Shown: positions 36,341-48,148 of the stretch, piece after piece | How the letters are laid out: every line of letters starts with the position of its first letter | How positions within the stretch are numbered: position 1 is the stretch's first letter | Assembly (NCBI GenBank): GCA_029215795.1 | Contig: JARDYH010000004.1 | Span: 33,360,001-33,424,000 of the forward strand | DNA length: 64,000 nt | Reading direction: 5' to 3' | Origin: Anniella stebbinsi | Lineage: Eukaryota > Chordata > Lepidosauria > Squamata > Anniellidae | Program-made: the position numbers and the translations under genes | Notes under the pieces: model-generated | What the model was told of the DNA's origin: nothing | The model's input: the letters and a program-made list of their open reading frames with translations, nothing else | Databases searched by the model: none

Positions 36341-37592
36341 CTGCTACAGGGAGGCCTAACCAACCTTTCAGCACACTAGCGGTCTACAGGCATGAGAGAT
36401 AAATCCAGAGTGTAGCCTTCCATGTTCCAACACATTCCCCAAACCTTGTAGAAAACAACAGATTAGGTGTCTGCTCCAGAAATATTTCCATTACAGCTGG
36501 AGGATGTGGGAAGACATCCACCTATTTGCCTGTATTTTTTATGAGATTTCCACCCTACAGTTCTGGTATTATGATGCTTTCTCACAACGTATTAATTCTA
36601 ATTTGCACCTGTTGATACTCCAGTATTTGTAATATAAAACCACTTTAATGTTCTCAAACAGTAGGAATCCCATGTGTTCATTGGAAAATATGCCAAATTG
36701 GGATTAGTTTTGGCTAGTCAATGCTGGCATGCAATCGTAATTAGCCCTAATGTACCTGTGATGTGCCCAAATTGTGGTTGATCATTGAAAATCACTGCTA
36801 TACAAATAGAGCTGCATTACAGTATCATGAAAAAAATAATGAATGTCTACTTTTAACAAGTGAAGGGGGAAGAATCCCAATATATACTTATTTACATATC
36901 CTTTGCATTAACAGACAAAACTCAACACATGCTTTGCCTTTTCGTAGAAAAGAAGCATGCACAACATATTTCATGTTACATGTTGTACATCTGGGGGGGG
37001 GGGGTTCTCCACCACTGTTTGAAACTTGCTATGCTCTTAGCTTTAGACAAAATATGACAGCTACAATTGCACCTGTTGGACTTGGGCGATAAACTTCCAA
37101 TGCTTTATTCTACTTAAGTTTAGAGTAAGTAGTAGTAATTTTAAGCATCTTTTCATCCCACATGTACTCCTCTGTGTGCCAGCTGTGCCCTTGTTGGACT
37201 GACCTGTGCACCAATTTCTGAATCCTGAGAAGTTCAAGGAACCAAAAAACTAATATGGGATATTTATTTATTTAGTCTTTCCCTGGTACTGTTTGACTTT
37301 GCTCACTTGATTGCACTTTCTGGAGCAATCCAGTCTGCAAGCATTTTTCTTGGGTGCAAAATCTTTCTGTGAATAATAACAATAATAATAATAAACGAAG
37401 TCTCAATGTGTCCTGTTGAACATCTTTTCTAAAGAGAATATTTGATGCTGATTGTAGCTAGCTGTATTCAGATAGGCACCACTACTTTAGATCAGAAAGG
37501 TCTACCTTACTCTTAGCATACTGAAAGTTTGATTATGGAACTTTCCACGCTCAGAGTTTGGTGTATCGTTTCATGACAGTGAGTTGGGCTAT

Positions 37593-37800
37593 ATCAGAGG
37601 TGGTGAATGATTTTCAGCCGGAGGCTTAATTCTGTTCCTGAGAAGATTTCAGGGACTATATTCCAGTAGTGGCCAGGACCAAAGGCAAAATGGCTTGGGT
37701 CACAAATATCAGCATATTTTAGCTTTAAGCTCTTAAAGCTTAAAGCCAGGAATTAAGCTTTAAGATAGGCATTTCAACCTTTAAGAATGGGAGGAAAAAC
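37593..37800. repeat. Interspersed repeat shared with 6700-6985, copy B
   Basis: It shares AATATCAGCATATTTTAGCT, repeated AAGCTTTAAG words and GGCATTTCAACCTTTA with copy A. Class unknown. Confidence 0.5.
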
Positions 37801-37819
37801 TACAAAAAAAAAACAAGAA

Positions 37820-38720
37820 CAGTGCATAGTCAAACTATGGAATTCACTACCACAAAACATAGTGATGGCCACCCATTTGGATGGTTTTAAAAGGGTGTAG
37901 ACAAATTCCTATGCTGCCTCCAGTATCAGAGGCAGTAAGCCTATGTGGTAAGGGGTTCTAGGGACCCCGAAGATCTGTGTCCGGCCGCTGACCAATCACG
38001 TACAGACACGCCAAGTGGTGAACTCACAAAAGCTTTTATTGGTAGCAATGCATTGCGACTGCTCTCCACTGAAAAGCGCGGGGAACAGCCCCGGCTACAA
38101 GTGGGGTGCGGATACTTATACTTGAGGATCATCAATCAGGCGCGTCACGCAGTACTTTTCCATTTTCAGCTCATAGACTTGTATTGCAACTGCAAGCACA
38201 TGTCAGTTACTGAGAAGGTGTAAGAGACAAGGGAGGGGGGAAAGGGAGGGGGAAGGGGGAGAGAGGGGGCTTCTCAAACAGTAATGTCAAAAGTCTCCAT
38301 GACCTATATGTTGACCTATCTGCTTTGAAGCCAAACCACTATGCTTTGAAGCCAAACAGGAAACTTGTGCGGTGAAGCTAGCAACTTGTCATACCTGCAT
38401 CTGCTTAAGCATAAGCGTACCCATCGTCTCACACCTGTCTATGATTAGCAGCCGAGCATGGGTGTTATGCACAGGGCATGATACACATACATGGAGCATA
38501 TAGTTCAAGAGGCCATAACATTTCCAAAGGTTGTGTCAGGGTCATGATATATCACCTATGTGCACCGATTGCTGGGGAACATAGGTGGGAGGGTGCTGTT
38601 GCACTGATGTCCTGCTTGTGGGTTTTCTGTGGGCAGCTGGTTTGTCCACTGTGTGAACAGAATCTGGACTGGATGGATCCTTGGTCTGATCCAGCATGGC
38701 TGTTCTTATGTTCTTAAGAA
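37820..38720 (+). mobile_element. CR1-type LINE 3' part, split by an LTR
   Basis: The left piece (37820-37945) has CTATGGAATTCACTACCACA, then TTTGGATGGTTTTAAAAGGG and CCAGTATCAGAGGCAGTAAG. The right piece (38555-38720) resumes with CTATGTGCACCGATTGCTGG and ends GGTCTGATCCAGCATGGC and TTCTTATGTTCTTA. Removing the LTR and one copy of CCTATG restores the order seen in other CR1 copies. Confidence 0.8.
37946..38554 (-). mobile_element. Solo LTR of a retroviral-type element
   Basis: 609 bp, starting TGGTAAGG and ending ATATATCA, so TG...CA on either strand. It is flanked by a perfect 6-bp duplication CCTATG (37940-37945 and 38555-38560). On the - strand a TATAAG box (38120) precedes an AATAAA signal (38040-38035) by about 75 bp, fixing U3-R-U5 as reading right to left. 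U3 includes a G/C-rich tract at 38231-38270. No internal coding region remains, as expected after LTR-LTR recombination. Six-base duplication fits endogenous retroviruses of several classes, so the class is open. Confidence 0.85.
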
Positions 38721-39755
38721 ACTCCCAAATGATTGGTGTTGGGGAAAGGCGGGTGGGGCCAGGGGAAGGGGGTACCCCATCCACCTAGGAAGATCAGATT
38801 TGCCCCCTGGATGTAGAGTTGCCCAACCCTGGGCTAAATGACCTAATATTCCAAACTCTATGATTCTAATTTCCACTAGGTCCCCAAATGCCTTACAGGG
38901 CAATGTGCAGAATCCTTAAACTGAAGGTATTGGTTGTCTAGGTAGAGTGCTTGATTGAAATTCCATCTTTTATTTTCATTTTTCTGAGTGCTAATGAGCT
39001 GCTAACTTGTTGCCTTCACCCCAGAGATTGCATGACTGCACATGCTGTTACATCAAGTCCATAAAATTTTAATGTCTTTAAGATGATAATTCACAAGATA
39101 TAGATAAATGTTACACTTTTTTAAACCAATATTGTACAGAAACATATTTTTCACTTGGATAAGGCACCTGCATTCCACCCTCTTCTGTTATATCTGCTTA
39201 AGGAAAGTTGGATGTGTTTTGAAGATTGATGAACTGGCACATGAAAGCAGAAGGAGCATAGATTTTCCCAATTATCCCACTCAGGGTACAATTACTGCAT
39301 TTTCATTGGGCGTCTTCCTCCTCCTTAAATGAAAGTCACTATTGAGCCTTCAAGCAAATCAGCCATCATTCAGTATCTATTCTTACTAGCACAGATACTA
39401 AGGAAGCCAGGTAGCTTTTGTGATTTTATTTTTTGTCTCTAATACTGGAGGAAGAGACTTGCTAAAGAACAATAGCTCATCAAACCTTCTGTCTTTTAGG
39501 GATAAAACAGACCACATGTTGATAGTTCTTACCTTAATAATGTTCTTGCTTCTGCTGAAACATCACCCCCATCATCCCCTAGACATTCTGGCAGCTCCTC
39601 TTTCTTTCCATATTATATTGCAGTGACTCAAATGTTGAAGGTTATTTATTGCACAGCAAAGGAAGACCTCCTTCTCTGTCCTCCAAATAACAATAGAGCA
39701 CTTGTTGGGAGACACAGAAAAAAGAAAATAGCATAGGGATCTGCCTTACTCAATA

Positions 39756-40112
39756 TAAGGATGTCCGTCACCAGTGAACCTGGCCCTTTGGGGGCTTCCC
39801 AGATTTCTGCTGCTTCCCCAACTTGGCTTGCATTTGCAAGCTAAGTCACAAGTTTCTTCCTGAAACCCAGGAATTTTTCCAGCTCTTTTTAATTTTTCTG
39901 TATAACATGCATAAATAATGGCCACAATTTGCACAAATTATGTACATTCTATACATTGATATTTACAGACACACACATACGAAAATCTGCGAACTATCCC
40001 AACTTGATGCAGATCGAGTTGGGCAAGCTTGTGGGGGAGCAGCTGAAGTCCGGAGAGTGAGCTGACAAAAGCTCAGCAAGCTTCATCCCCTAGGATTCCT
40101 CTGATATCCTTA
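39756..40112. mobile_element. hAT-like non-autonomous element, diverged copy
   Basis: The left end TAAGGATGTCC and right end TGATATCCTTA are inverted variants of the TAGGGATRTG terminus. The interior matches the 11480-11820 copy over GGCTTGCATTTGCAAGCT and ACTTGATGCAGATCGAGTTG. The flanking 8-mers match only 5 of 8. Confidence 0.55.
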
Positions 40113-40213
40113 ATTCAAGGTTAGGCTATTTGTTCATCTAGAATAGTGTTATCTACTGTGACTGACAGTAATGGTTCTCCAGGATTCCAAGCAAAGGTGT
40201 TTCACATCTCCTG

Positions 40214-40262
40214 CCCTAATTCTTTTTATCTGGAGATGGCAGGGATTGGACCTGGAACCTTG
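40214..40262 (-). mobile_element. SINE fragment (second type)
   Basis: CTGGAGATGGCAGGGATTGG and ACCTGGAACCTTG match the promoter-side segment of the 20008-20721 SINE. The flank 40263-41010 has nothing recognised. Confidence 0.4.
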
Positions 40263-41010
40263 TCCTATTAATTCACCAGAGGACTTTCCCTATTTTCCAG
40301 CCAGTGATCTGACTTCTAGCACAAAGGGGGCTGTAACGGAATGGAATGCAATGCAATGAAACTCATTGGTTCATTCTTCAAAATGAAGATTTTTTTTTCA
40401 TTGATGAACTTTTGCAAACATTTTGCTTCCTGATTGCACTGAGAACTGTACAAGATAAGCAGAAACCCTTCAGTGCAGAGATTAAACAAGACAGTTGGAG
40501 ATGGCATCTAACAGAAATATTCATTCATATCTCCAAAGTGTAGCTTCTAGCTTCACTTTTAACAATCATTGGGAGTGTCAACCTGTTCATTACTTTCTCT
40601 TTAAGCCATGTTCTTTCTTTAACTCTCTACTGTGGGGAACTCCCTCCTTCTGCTTTCCATTTTCTTTCCACTTTTAGTTCAAATGCTCAAAGCTTTTTTG
40701 ACTTGGGAAATGTCCTCCTGAGGTCAGCCTGTGTATTCTCATGTTTAAAAAAAAATGAAGTTTGCATAAAACCAGATACAAATTCTCCTAATCAATCCAT
40801 ATTATTAATTCTGGACTATATTAATCCCTCCCCCAAGAATCAACTCAAGCAAATGTCATGGGAAGAAAAACATGAATTATTTCCCTCATCATCTGCTGAT
40901 ACAAGCTTTGTTTCAAAGAAGAATATGCACAAATACAGTTTAGGGGTATATGAGAAATTTGTTTCACTTCATTTTTGATCAGAATTTACTTAAATCACAC
41001 TCTCCAGACT

Positions 41011-41749
41011 TGGATGTGGGCCCGAAAGCAATCCGCAGTGAAGTCCATACTTTTGCAAGCTTGCGATGCAATTCACAGAACCAAAAATTGTGTTTGAAAA
41101 ATATGTACGTTTGGAAAACGAGTATGGAAAATGTGTATTTTTGAAAAGGTGAGAAAAATTTGTACATTTAAAAAATGTGCACAATGGGTGTGTATACTTG
41201 GGGAAATGCACATGATAGTACACTTGGATTTTCATGCAAAAAAGGAAGGGGAAGCTTGCAATCTGAATTGGAATGAAATTCAAGGTGGAAAACAACAACA
41301 ACAACAATAAAAATATTTCTTACCCGCCTTTCCGTTTGGATCGAGGCGGGGAACAGCATTAGTACAACAATGCAATATAACTCAAATACATAAAATTAAT
41401 TAAAAGAGCATATAAAACCAGTACAATATCAAAATAATATTCAAGACATCTTAAAATTCTTAGTTTAAAATTCATCTGGGTGGGTAGGCTTGCCAGAAGA
41501 GGCTTGTCATTATAGATGTCTTAAACTCAGAGAGAGTGTTAAGTTGATGAATCTCCTCCATCAGGTCATTCCACAATCTGGGGGCGGCAGAAAAAAAGGT
41601 CCTCTGGGTAACAGTTGTCAGCCTAGTTTTGACTGAAGTAAGTTCTCCCCAGAGGACCTGAGTGTGCGGGGCAGATTGTACGGGAGAAGGCGATCTTGCA
41701 GGTAACCTATGGAGTACCTATCCGAATTTTGCTGATTCACACATCCCTA
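41011..41749. mobile_element. hAT-like element interrupted by an L2
   Basis: The right end TTCACACATCCCTA matches the TAGGGATRTG family. The left end near TGGATGTGGGCCCG (41011) is a weaker match. The interior shows the TTGCAAGCTTGC and ACATTT/AAATGTGCAC words of the family. An L2 occupies 41290-41705. A clear 8-bp duplication was not found. Confidence 0.5.
41290..41705 (-). mobile_element. L2 LINE 3' part (AAT-tail subfamily) nested in hAT-like element
   Basis: ACAACAATAAAAATATTTCT, then CCGCCTTTCCGTTTGGATCG and AGGCGGGG (the reversed 3' stem), then GTTAAGTTGATGAATCTCC and GTCATTCCACAATCTGGGGG, the reversed LWNDLP region. It parallels the element at 52861-53315. Confidence 0.8.
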
Positions 41750-42307
41750 TTATACTTCCAGTCATTTCCATTACTGATTGTTTCAGTTGATGACTGTGAG
41801 TCACTCCTGAAAAAGAGAATTCACATTTGCAATTTGTGTGCATACATTTTTCCAAATAAATATTGTAGCTATTTTGCATGTGACATAACAATTGCTAGAG
41901 TGATTGAGTATGTTTTGTTGTTCAAATGAGCAGAATGGTTCAAAACTTAATTATTGCTGTAATTAAGTGTTCAATTTCAACTGAGTCAAACCTGATTATA
42001 CCAGTGATAAGTTATCAAAATCCCAAATAAATGTATTGCTTACTGTATGAGTGATGCCAAATCCAAGGAAAAATCAATGCATTTCATGAGAAAGTCCTAA
42101 TCTCTGCAGTCTAACAGCTTTACTCAACGCCAAAATACAGGCATTGCACAAGATCCCAGCTTCAAAACTTTGTAATTTCCATGTAAGACAGATCTCATGT
42201 GGTAGGGCTGGAAAAGATTTCTGCCTAAGGTTTTGGAGAACTTGTACCAGAGTACTGGGCTTTGTAAAGGTAAAAGACAGCATTAGGTACTGGGTAGATT
42301 AAAATAT

Positions 42308-42347
<40 letters not shown>
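42308..42347. repeat. (AAAG)n microsatellite
   Basis: Ten AAAG units, adjacent to an L2-like 3' end on the right. Confidence 0.95.
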
Positions 42348-42860
42348 CCACCTTTCAGTCAAAAGCCCTCAAAGTGATGCACAAAATTTAAAATAAATAA
42401 ATAAATAAATGAAATCAATGAAATACAAAATTACAATTTATGTCAGAACAGCAGTATGTAGTAAGCACATCTTAAAAACTGAAAACAAAGAACATCGGAG
42501 GGCAGGAATAAAAGACTGAAATCAGTACAAAAAGCCCAACAGAAAAGCATGGTCATCATCACATATTAGAACGAAGAAAGCCAAACATACACCTAGAGTC
42601 TAGAGAAGCTGGAAATCCTGTGGGCTATTGTAGAACAGACTCTGTCCTATCTGTTGTCGCTCACTAGTCTAACCTCAACCAAAGGCCAGAAACCAAGTAA
42701 AACTACCTCTGAAGATTTCAGTGGGTGTGAAGTCTCATATGGAAGCAAGCCAAGTCTTCATATACATTAGACCCAAACCATTTAGAGCTCTAAATGTCAA
42801 AAGCAGAATTTTGAACTGGTGGAATGGTCATCAGACGTGGGACAATGCCGGCTCATACAT
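42348..42860 (-). mobile_element. L2-like LINE 3' region, decayed
   Basis: CCACCTTTCAGTCAAAAGCC and CTCAAAGTGATGCACAAAAT, then (AAAT)n. Further right AGACCCAAACCATTTAGAGC and TCTAAATGTCAAAAGCAGAA match the reversed YKAL...GL region of L2 (compare 25900-26000). Internal sequence is heavily diverged. Confidence 0.5.
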
Positions 42861-43179
42861 TGATATAACTGTAGAGAACTCACATATAGGTCACATTATG
42901 CTTCTAAGTATTGAGGGAAAAATACCAGTCTTCTGAACCATGAAAGGTTTGGAGTAGTAAGAAATCCATGAAAGCTTTGGAGTAGGAAGATTCACAGAGC
43001 TAAGTAGGCAAGCAGTTTACTGAGTGGTTACAATCATACCATGGTAGTTTAAAGTTTGATAAATGGTCATTTACAACAAGATAAACTAGATAATCCCTTG
43101 TGTTGGACAGCTAATAGTTTCCCTTAGCTCTACCAGGCAGGAGCCTTAGATGTTATTTGCTCTTATCTTTCTCTCATGT

Positions 43180-43400
43180 GGGACCCTGCTCAGACAATAT
43201 ACTAAGCCACAGTGATTAAGCATTTTGAGCTAAACATTATGGCTTCGCATGTTCTGTGAACCATGACTTATCATGTCGTGTGAACCATTCCTAACCATGG
43301 TGGCTACATAACTATGGTTTAAACACACTCACTAACCGTTTGCTGCAAAAGGTTCAGCAACCTAACCATGGTTTAGCATGTTGTCTCAACAGGCCCAATA
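43180..43400. repeat. Interspersed repeat with ACCATGGTTTA words
   Basis: TAACCATGG, ACTATGGTTTAAAC, AACCATGGTTTAGCATGTTG and GTGAACCAT words recur in both orientations over about 200 bp, as in many small DNA-transposon repeats. A related TAAACCATGGTTTA word is at 6980. Confidence 0.4.
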
Positions 43401-44260
43401 TGATTCTCTGATGCACAAGCACTGGAAGAAGTATCTTCTAGCAACCGATGTCACATGTTGTTGCCATGGGTCACTGATTCTTATTTCTTCCCAGATTGAC
43501 TGCCATGCTTTTGTGGCATGGACCATGAATAATCTGTGGTTACTCAGCAGCTGTTGCAGTGGATGATCTTTCCAGAAAAGTTCAAAGTGAGTCATGAGCC
43601 AGGCTGCAACTTGAATACAGTGATACCTTAAGTGTTTTTCAGCCAGGATTCCCACAGTGTCAGAGTGTACTATCTGCATGTATTTATGTAACAACCTCAG
43701 CTGATTTGGGACTGCTGTGGGTTGCCATTTCCTTGAACAAAATGAACTCAGATCACTCGCCACCATTATCTTCGGAATGCAACAGTCCTCTGTGAACAAT
43801 GCTGGAACAGCCTGTACATTAGCCTGCAGACCATATCAACACTTGTCTGCTTACTATGATGCTGTGGGGAAAAAAAAGAGATTGCTTTTGTTGCTGGACC
43901 TAAGCCAAAGAGGGGAGGGTTTTTGTTGTTGCTTCTGCCCATAGTCTTCTAAGAAATGAAATCTGCTGAAGCTTTGCTGCCAAGTCAGCACTGGAGCGAA
44001 GTGCATGCTAATTGTTGTGTAAATAACTCTCAGGCGTTATTGATTTCTGGAATACTTGATTTTTCACTTAAAAGGTAATGTGACAAGGCAGGTGCACAGA
44101 GATGTGAATGGACTAGGCAACATCAACTTGTTCCGTCTGTGGCATCCTTATAATATTTTGTTTGTGTTTATGTGTTTTAAATTGCAAATAACAATGCTGT
44201 GAAGAATCTGTTCCCTGCTCTGTCTAGGATGCACGTGTACAGTATGTTTATTAAACATAG

Positions 44261-44263
<3 letters not shown>

Positions 44264-44297
<34 letters not shown>
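44264..44297. repeat. (CA)n microsatellite
   Basis: About 33 bp of CA repeats. The surrounding 43800-45815 is the largest stretch in the window without a recognisable mobile element (about 2 kb). Confidence 0.95.
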
Positions 44298-44299
<2 letters not shown>

Positions 44300-45828
44300 A
44301 CATATATATGCTTAGCAAAGTGCCCTCTGAGTATCAAGTTTCTGAATATGTTAAGCTGAACTGAAAGCTGATTAGTTTGCCTTAAGCTAATGATTTGTTG
44401 ATAATCACTCTTTCACACGCCTGATAAATTTAATGTGATGGACGCTGCCAAGAAGCAAGTGAAAATTGATTTGACTGAGTGGGATTGTCTTGCTGCTATC
44501 GTACCTTGGCTTGATTGTTATATAGGAGTCCCAATTCCATTAAGGTATAAGGTATATGCATTTTCACAGCTCTGCTCCTTTGATGTCCAACATGATGCGT
44601 TTTCAGCCTCCCTTTTCATTTGGCCATGGAAGTTTAGCATCATAAGTTTCTTTGCTAGGCTTTCAAAGAGGGAGAGGATATTGTGATTCAGTCATAAATT
44701 AATCTAAAGAAGTAATTAACTTGTAACAGATAGAATTTTATAGAGCCAACACTTTCATGTGGCTATTTCCCTTTCATGTGGCTATTGCAGGTCTCTCGAG
44801 AGATGGTATTGATTTGAAGAGCCAGCATACAGCTATTATATTAAGTGCAGAGGTGGCAGCGTACAAATCAAAAAGGAATATGTGGGTTCATAACATGCAA
44901 TTTATATGAGATCCACTTTAAAGATAGTTTCAGAAGTCAATTTAGGTCATGTTCCTCAATTATGAGTATTAGCTTATGGAGAGCACTTTGACCAAAGAAC
45001 AGTGGTACTGACTAGGCTTTTGGTGGGAAATGAGGTGCTACAGTCAGAGACAGGTATCAGATATTCAGTCAGCATACTTTTTGCCCATTTATTTTGAAAG
45101 TGCTGAAATCCTGCTGAGCATTTTGCAAAATAGATCCTGTGTACCAGGGCCAGTAAATTCTCCCAAGTACCTCATTGCTTGGGCTTCGTAGAGGTGTAGT
45201 AGGGAAGTTGTTAAGCCTTTGGCCTACATTTTCACAAACCCAGCCTCTTTTTCACTTCTGCTCAGTCTAGTTCTTCACACAAAAGAGAGCTACAGCATCT
45301 AATAAAAAATGCTTCCTTCTGTTCTTACACACAATTATACACACACAAAGCAGTGAAGTATATATTTTAAGCACAAATGGCAGCAGAAGAGGGTTGGGAA
45401 AGGGATAAACGTCTGAAAGCTTATCCTCTCATTTCACAAATCCGTAATCTTTCTGTGACTAAGTTGAAAGCAGGGGACTCGGGATATTTTTATGTAGCTA
45501 AAATTGGCTCTGGCAGTTTTTATAGGTCTGCCTCTTCCATAAACAAGGAGCAGGTGATGAAGTGGTGGTGGGACACATAGTACAGTTTGTACAGGAGTTT
45601 TACAAAGTGTGTGAACAGGATACAAATGGTATGCTGCAATGGACGATGGGCCCTGTTTTCTTATATCTGTTTCTGGTACAACACTGAACTTATTTTGCCC
45701 TTTTGGTCACATGTTGGGATACCTTTAACAAATAATGTCATATGTTCAGACACAAATACACAAACAGGTTTTTCAGTTTTCAGTCCCTGCCACCAACGCT
45801 CTAGCAGTTAAATCTCTAAGAGCACAAT

Positions 45829-46344
45829 TAGGGATGTCAGGGAAATCCACAGTTGATTCAAATGAGTTCAGATTTCTGTATATCCAACCTGCGGATTCTG
45901 CAGCGCACTGTTTGTCTCCAAGTGGCATGGGTCCCGCAGAGTTGTGGTGTTTTTTTTTTTACTTTTTGGAATTTTACAGAAATTTAGTTGTGCAATTTAA
46001 CAAAAACAAAAAACAACCCCAAACAGGCATTTCTCTCCATAGGCTAAAGCATGAAAATATGCATTTTGAGGGGACTCTGGATTTGGGGCAGGGGGATTTG
46101 TAATTTTTGTAAACTGCCCAGAGAGCTTTGGCTCTTGGGCGGTATAGACATGCAGTAAATAAATAAATAAATAAATAAATAAAATTTGCACATTTTCAGG
46201 AGTGGACATTTGTGCAAGTGTGCTTGAACATGAGTTTAGAAAATTGAGAAAAATCTGATTCAGTGCACGGAAAACAGAACGAAAGATGCCTGACAATCAG
46301 CGAAATGCAGACAGAACGGAATAAACAAAATCCATACATACCTA
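45829..46344. mobile_element. hAT-like element nested in F1, with L2 tail inside
   Basis: 516 bp, left end TAGGGATGTCAG, right end TACATACCTA. The flanking 8-mers AGCACAAT (45821-45828) and GGCACAAT (46345-46352) match 7 of 8 and lie inside the F1 terminus. The interior has CTGCGGATTCTGCAGCGCAC, as in the 35475 copy. No transposase. Confidence 0.75.
46098..46182 (+). mobile_element. L2 LINE 3' end nested in the hAT-like element
   Basis: GTAATTTTTGTAAACTGCCC, then AGAGAGCTTTGGCTCTTGGG and CGGTATAGACATGCAG, then (AAAT)n. Stem ACTGCCC (46113-46119) / GGGCGGT (46137-46143) keeps pairing through a G-T pair. Confidence 0.8.
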
Positions 46345-48148
46345 GGCACAATCATATGCATGTTTAGATAGGGGGAAAAAAGTCCTGCAGCTCTCAGCAT
46401 TCCCCAGCCAGCCATACTGGCTGGGGAATCCTGGGAGTTGTAGGACTTTTTCCTGACTAAACATGCATAAGATTGTGCCCTAAGGCTCCAGTCATATACC
46501 TGCTTTCCTGGTTGGGAGTAATCCCTCTTGAACTCAGGCATGTACTAAGGATTGTACTAAGTGAGAGTAGGGATAATTTGAAAAGCCAGTGCTCTACTTC
46601 CTTTCAGTCTTCCATAAGCTTCTAGCAAAATGTGTTTACATTGCAGGTGTCCTATAATTAGTACAACTAGACCTACTATAATGTTAAACAATCCTCAGTG
46701 CACACTGAGGAATGGTATTTTGCGGTAGGAATTGGACACAAATGTGTCCACATTTTCATTGGGGACCTGGGTGGGGTATGTGACAGCAACCTGTCCTGGG
46801 TTTATGTCAACTGTGCGACAGTGACCTCAGAGTTTACTGCTGAGACCAGTGAGGAATGGCTCAATTACAGAGCTTAGTGAAATATTTTCCTGGCTACCTC
46901 TTTTCTTTCTTTTTTGGTCACCTGGTGTTGTGTCCTTCCCTAATTTACTGTACAGCCCAACTATTTGCATAATCTGTGCTAGTCTTACACACACTATTCT
47001 TCTTTAGGATATAATATTCAAAAATCCTGTTCTTAGTGCTATATCTGTTAGGTATGGCAGCAATCATAAGTGCACTTCTGTAAAAGTAAGCCCCACTGGA
47101 GTAAGGGCATTGCTTCCACATCAATATGCTTAATGCTGGGGAAAACTGTGTTTAATAGGCAGGGGAAAGTCTCTTTTTTCACCCCTTATGGGTGACAAGG
47201 TTCAGGATCAATGTTATAAGAATCAAGTATATCCTATGAACCTAAGCCTGTTGCACATGAGATCACAGGAAGCAATTTCACATCCACAGGCCACACTCTG
47301 ACCTCCATACATTCATGCAAAGGTCTTTGAGCAGAGTCGATGTGCCTAGACTCTATTCAGAACTTCTGAAGAATCTTTGTGAAGGCTGGATCCACCAGGC
47401 CTAATCCTTCCCCTCTCCCCTCCACACATTTATATTGCAGTGTGTGTTGTCTGAATGTTTTCTTCATAATAACGTTGATATTGTATATTAGAAATGGTCA
47501 TGTTGAGTCCATGTCTGAATTCTGTGGTGTGGTTTAGACTATGGATCATGGTTGTGCAAACAATGCCCAGTCTTCAGGCTCTGCTATGTCAGCTGATCAT
47601 ATCAGTGTAGTGCAATATGAGCCAATATTTCACTTGATAACTGTACATATGAGTGCTACCTATTTCTATGATTATAGTTCACCCTTAGAGGAATCTTTGT
47701 ATTTGATTAAGGAAATGATTTATACAATGCTCATGCACAGTAATACTCACACTAGATTGCTGCTAGGTGTTCTCAGACACCCCGAAGATGAGATGCATAT
47801 AATCCTGTACTATATATGTTCGTAATTTCTACCTGTAGTTCGCACCAGCCTGTAGTTAGAAATCTAGGCTTAAAGCCAATGTCGTGCAAGCAGATTTCTC
47901 CTTCCTGCTGCAGCCTCAGTGCACCTTCAAAATCTGTTCCAGAATGATTGATGGGGGAAAAAACCAGCTGGATTTCTCCATCATACTTGTAGCTTTGAAC
48001 AAGAGGTGGGAGGATGGGAAAGGAAGCTATTGATGTATGTTGTCTGTGGCTATCAATACTGTGTTTTTCTGGACAAGGTAAACTGAGACAGTTGGCTGCC
48101 AAGGGTTTGTCAATTGCTCTTGATATATAGTTCATAGCCTGTGACCCA

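Larger units (their letters stand above)
45817..46482. mobile_element. Foldback element, family F1, copy 2, split by a hAT-like element
   Basis: Left tip CTAAGAGCACAAT ends at 45828. The rest (46345-46482) runs GGCACAATCATATGCATG, TTTAGATAGG, AAGTCCTGCAGCTCTCAGCA, the centre CCAGCCAGCCATACTGGCTG, then the complementary arm to GATTGTGCCCTAAG. The termini CTAAGAGCACAAT and ATTGTGCCCTAAG are inverted. This is the most complete F1 copy and shows a native length of about 140 bp. Confidence 0.75.

Noticed and set aside
37376..37395. (AAT)n tract as an L2 tail
   Set aside because: No L2 stem or 3' UTR sequence lies upstream on either strand, so it is just a short microsatellite.
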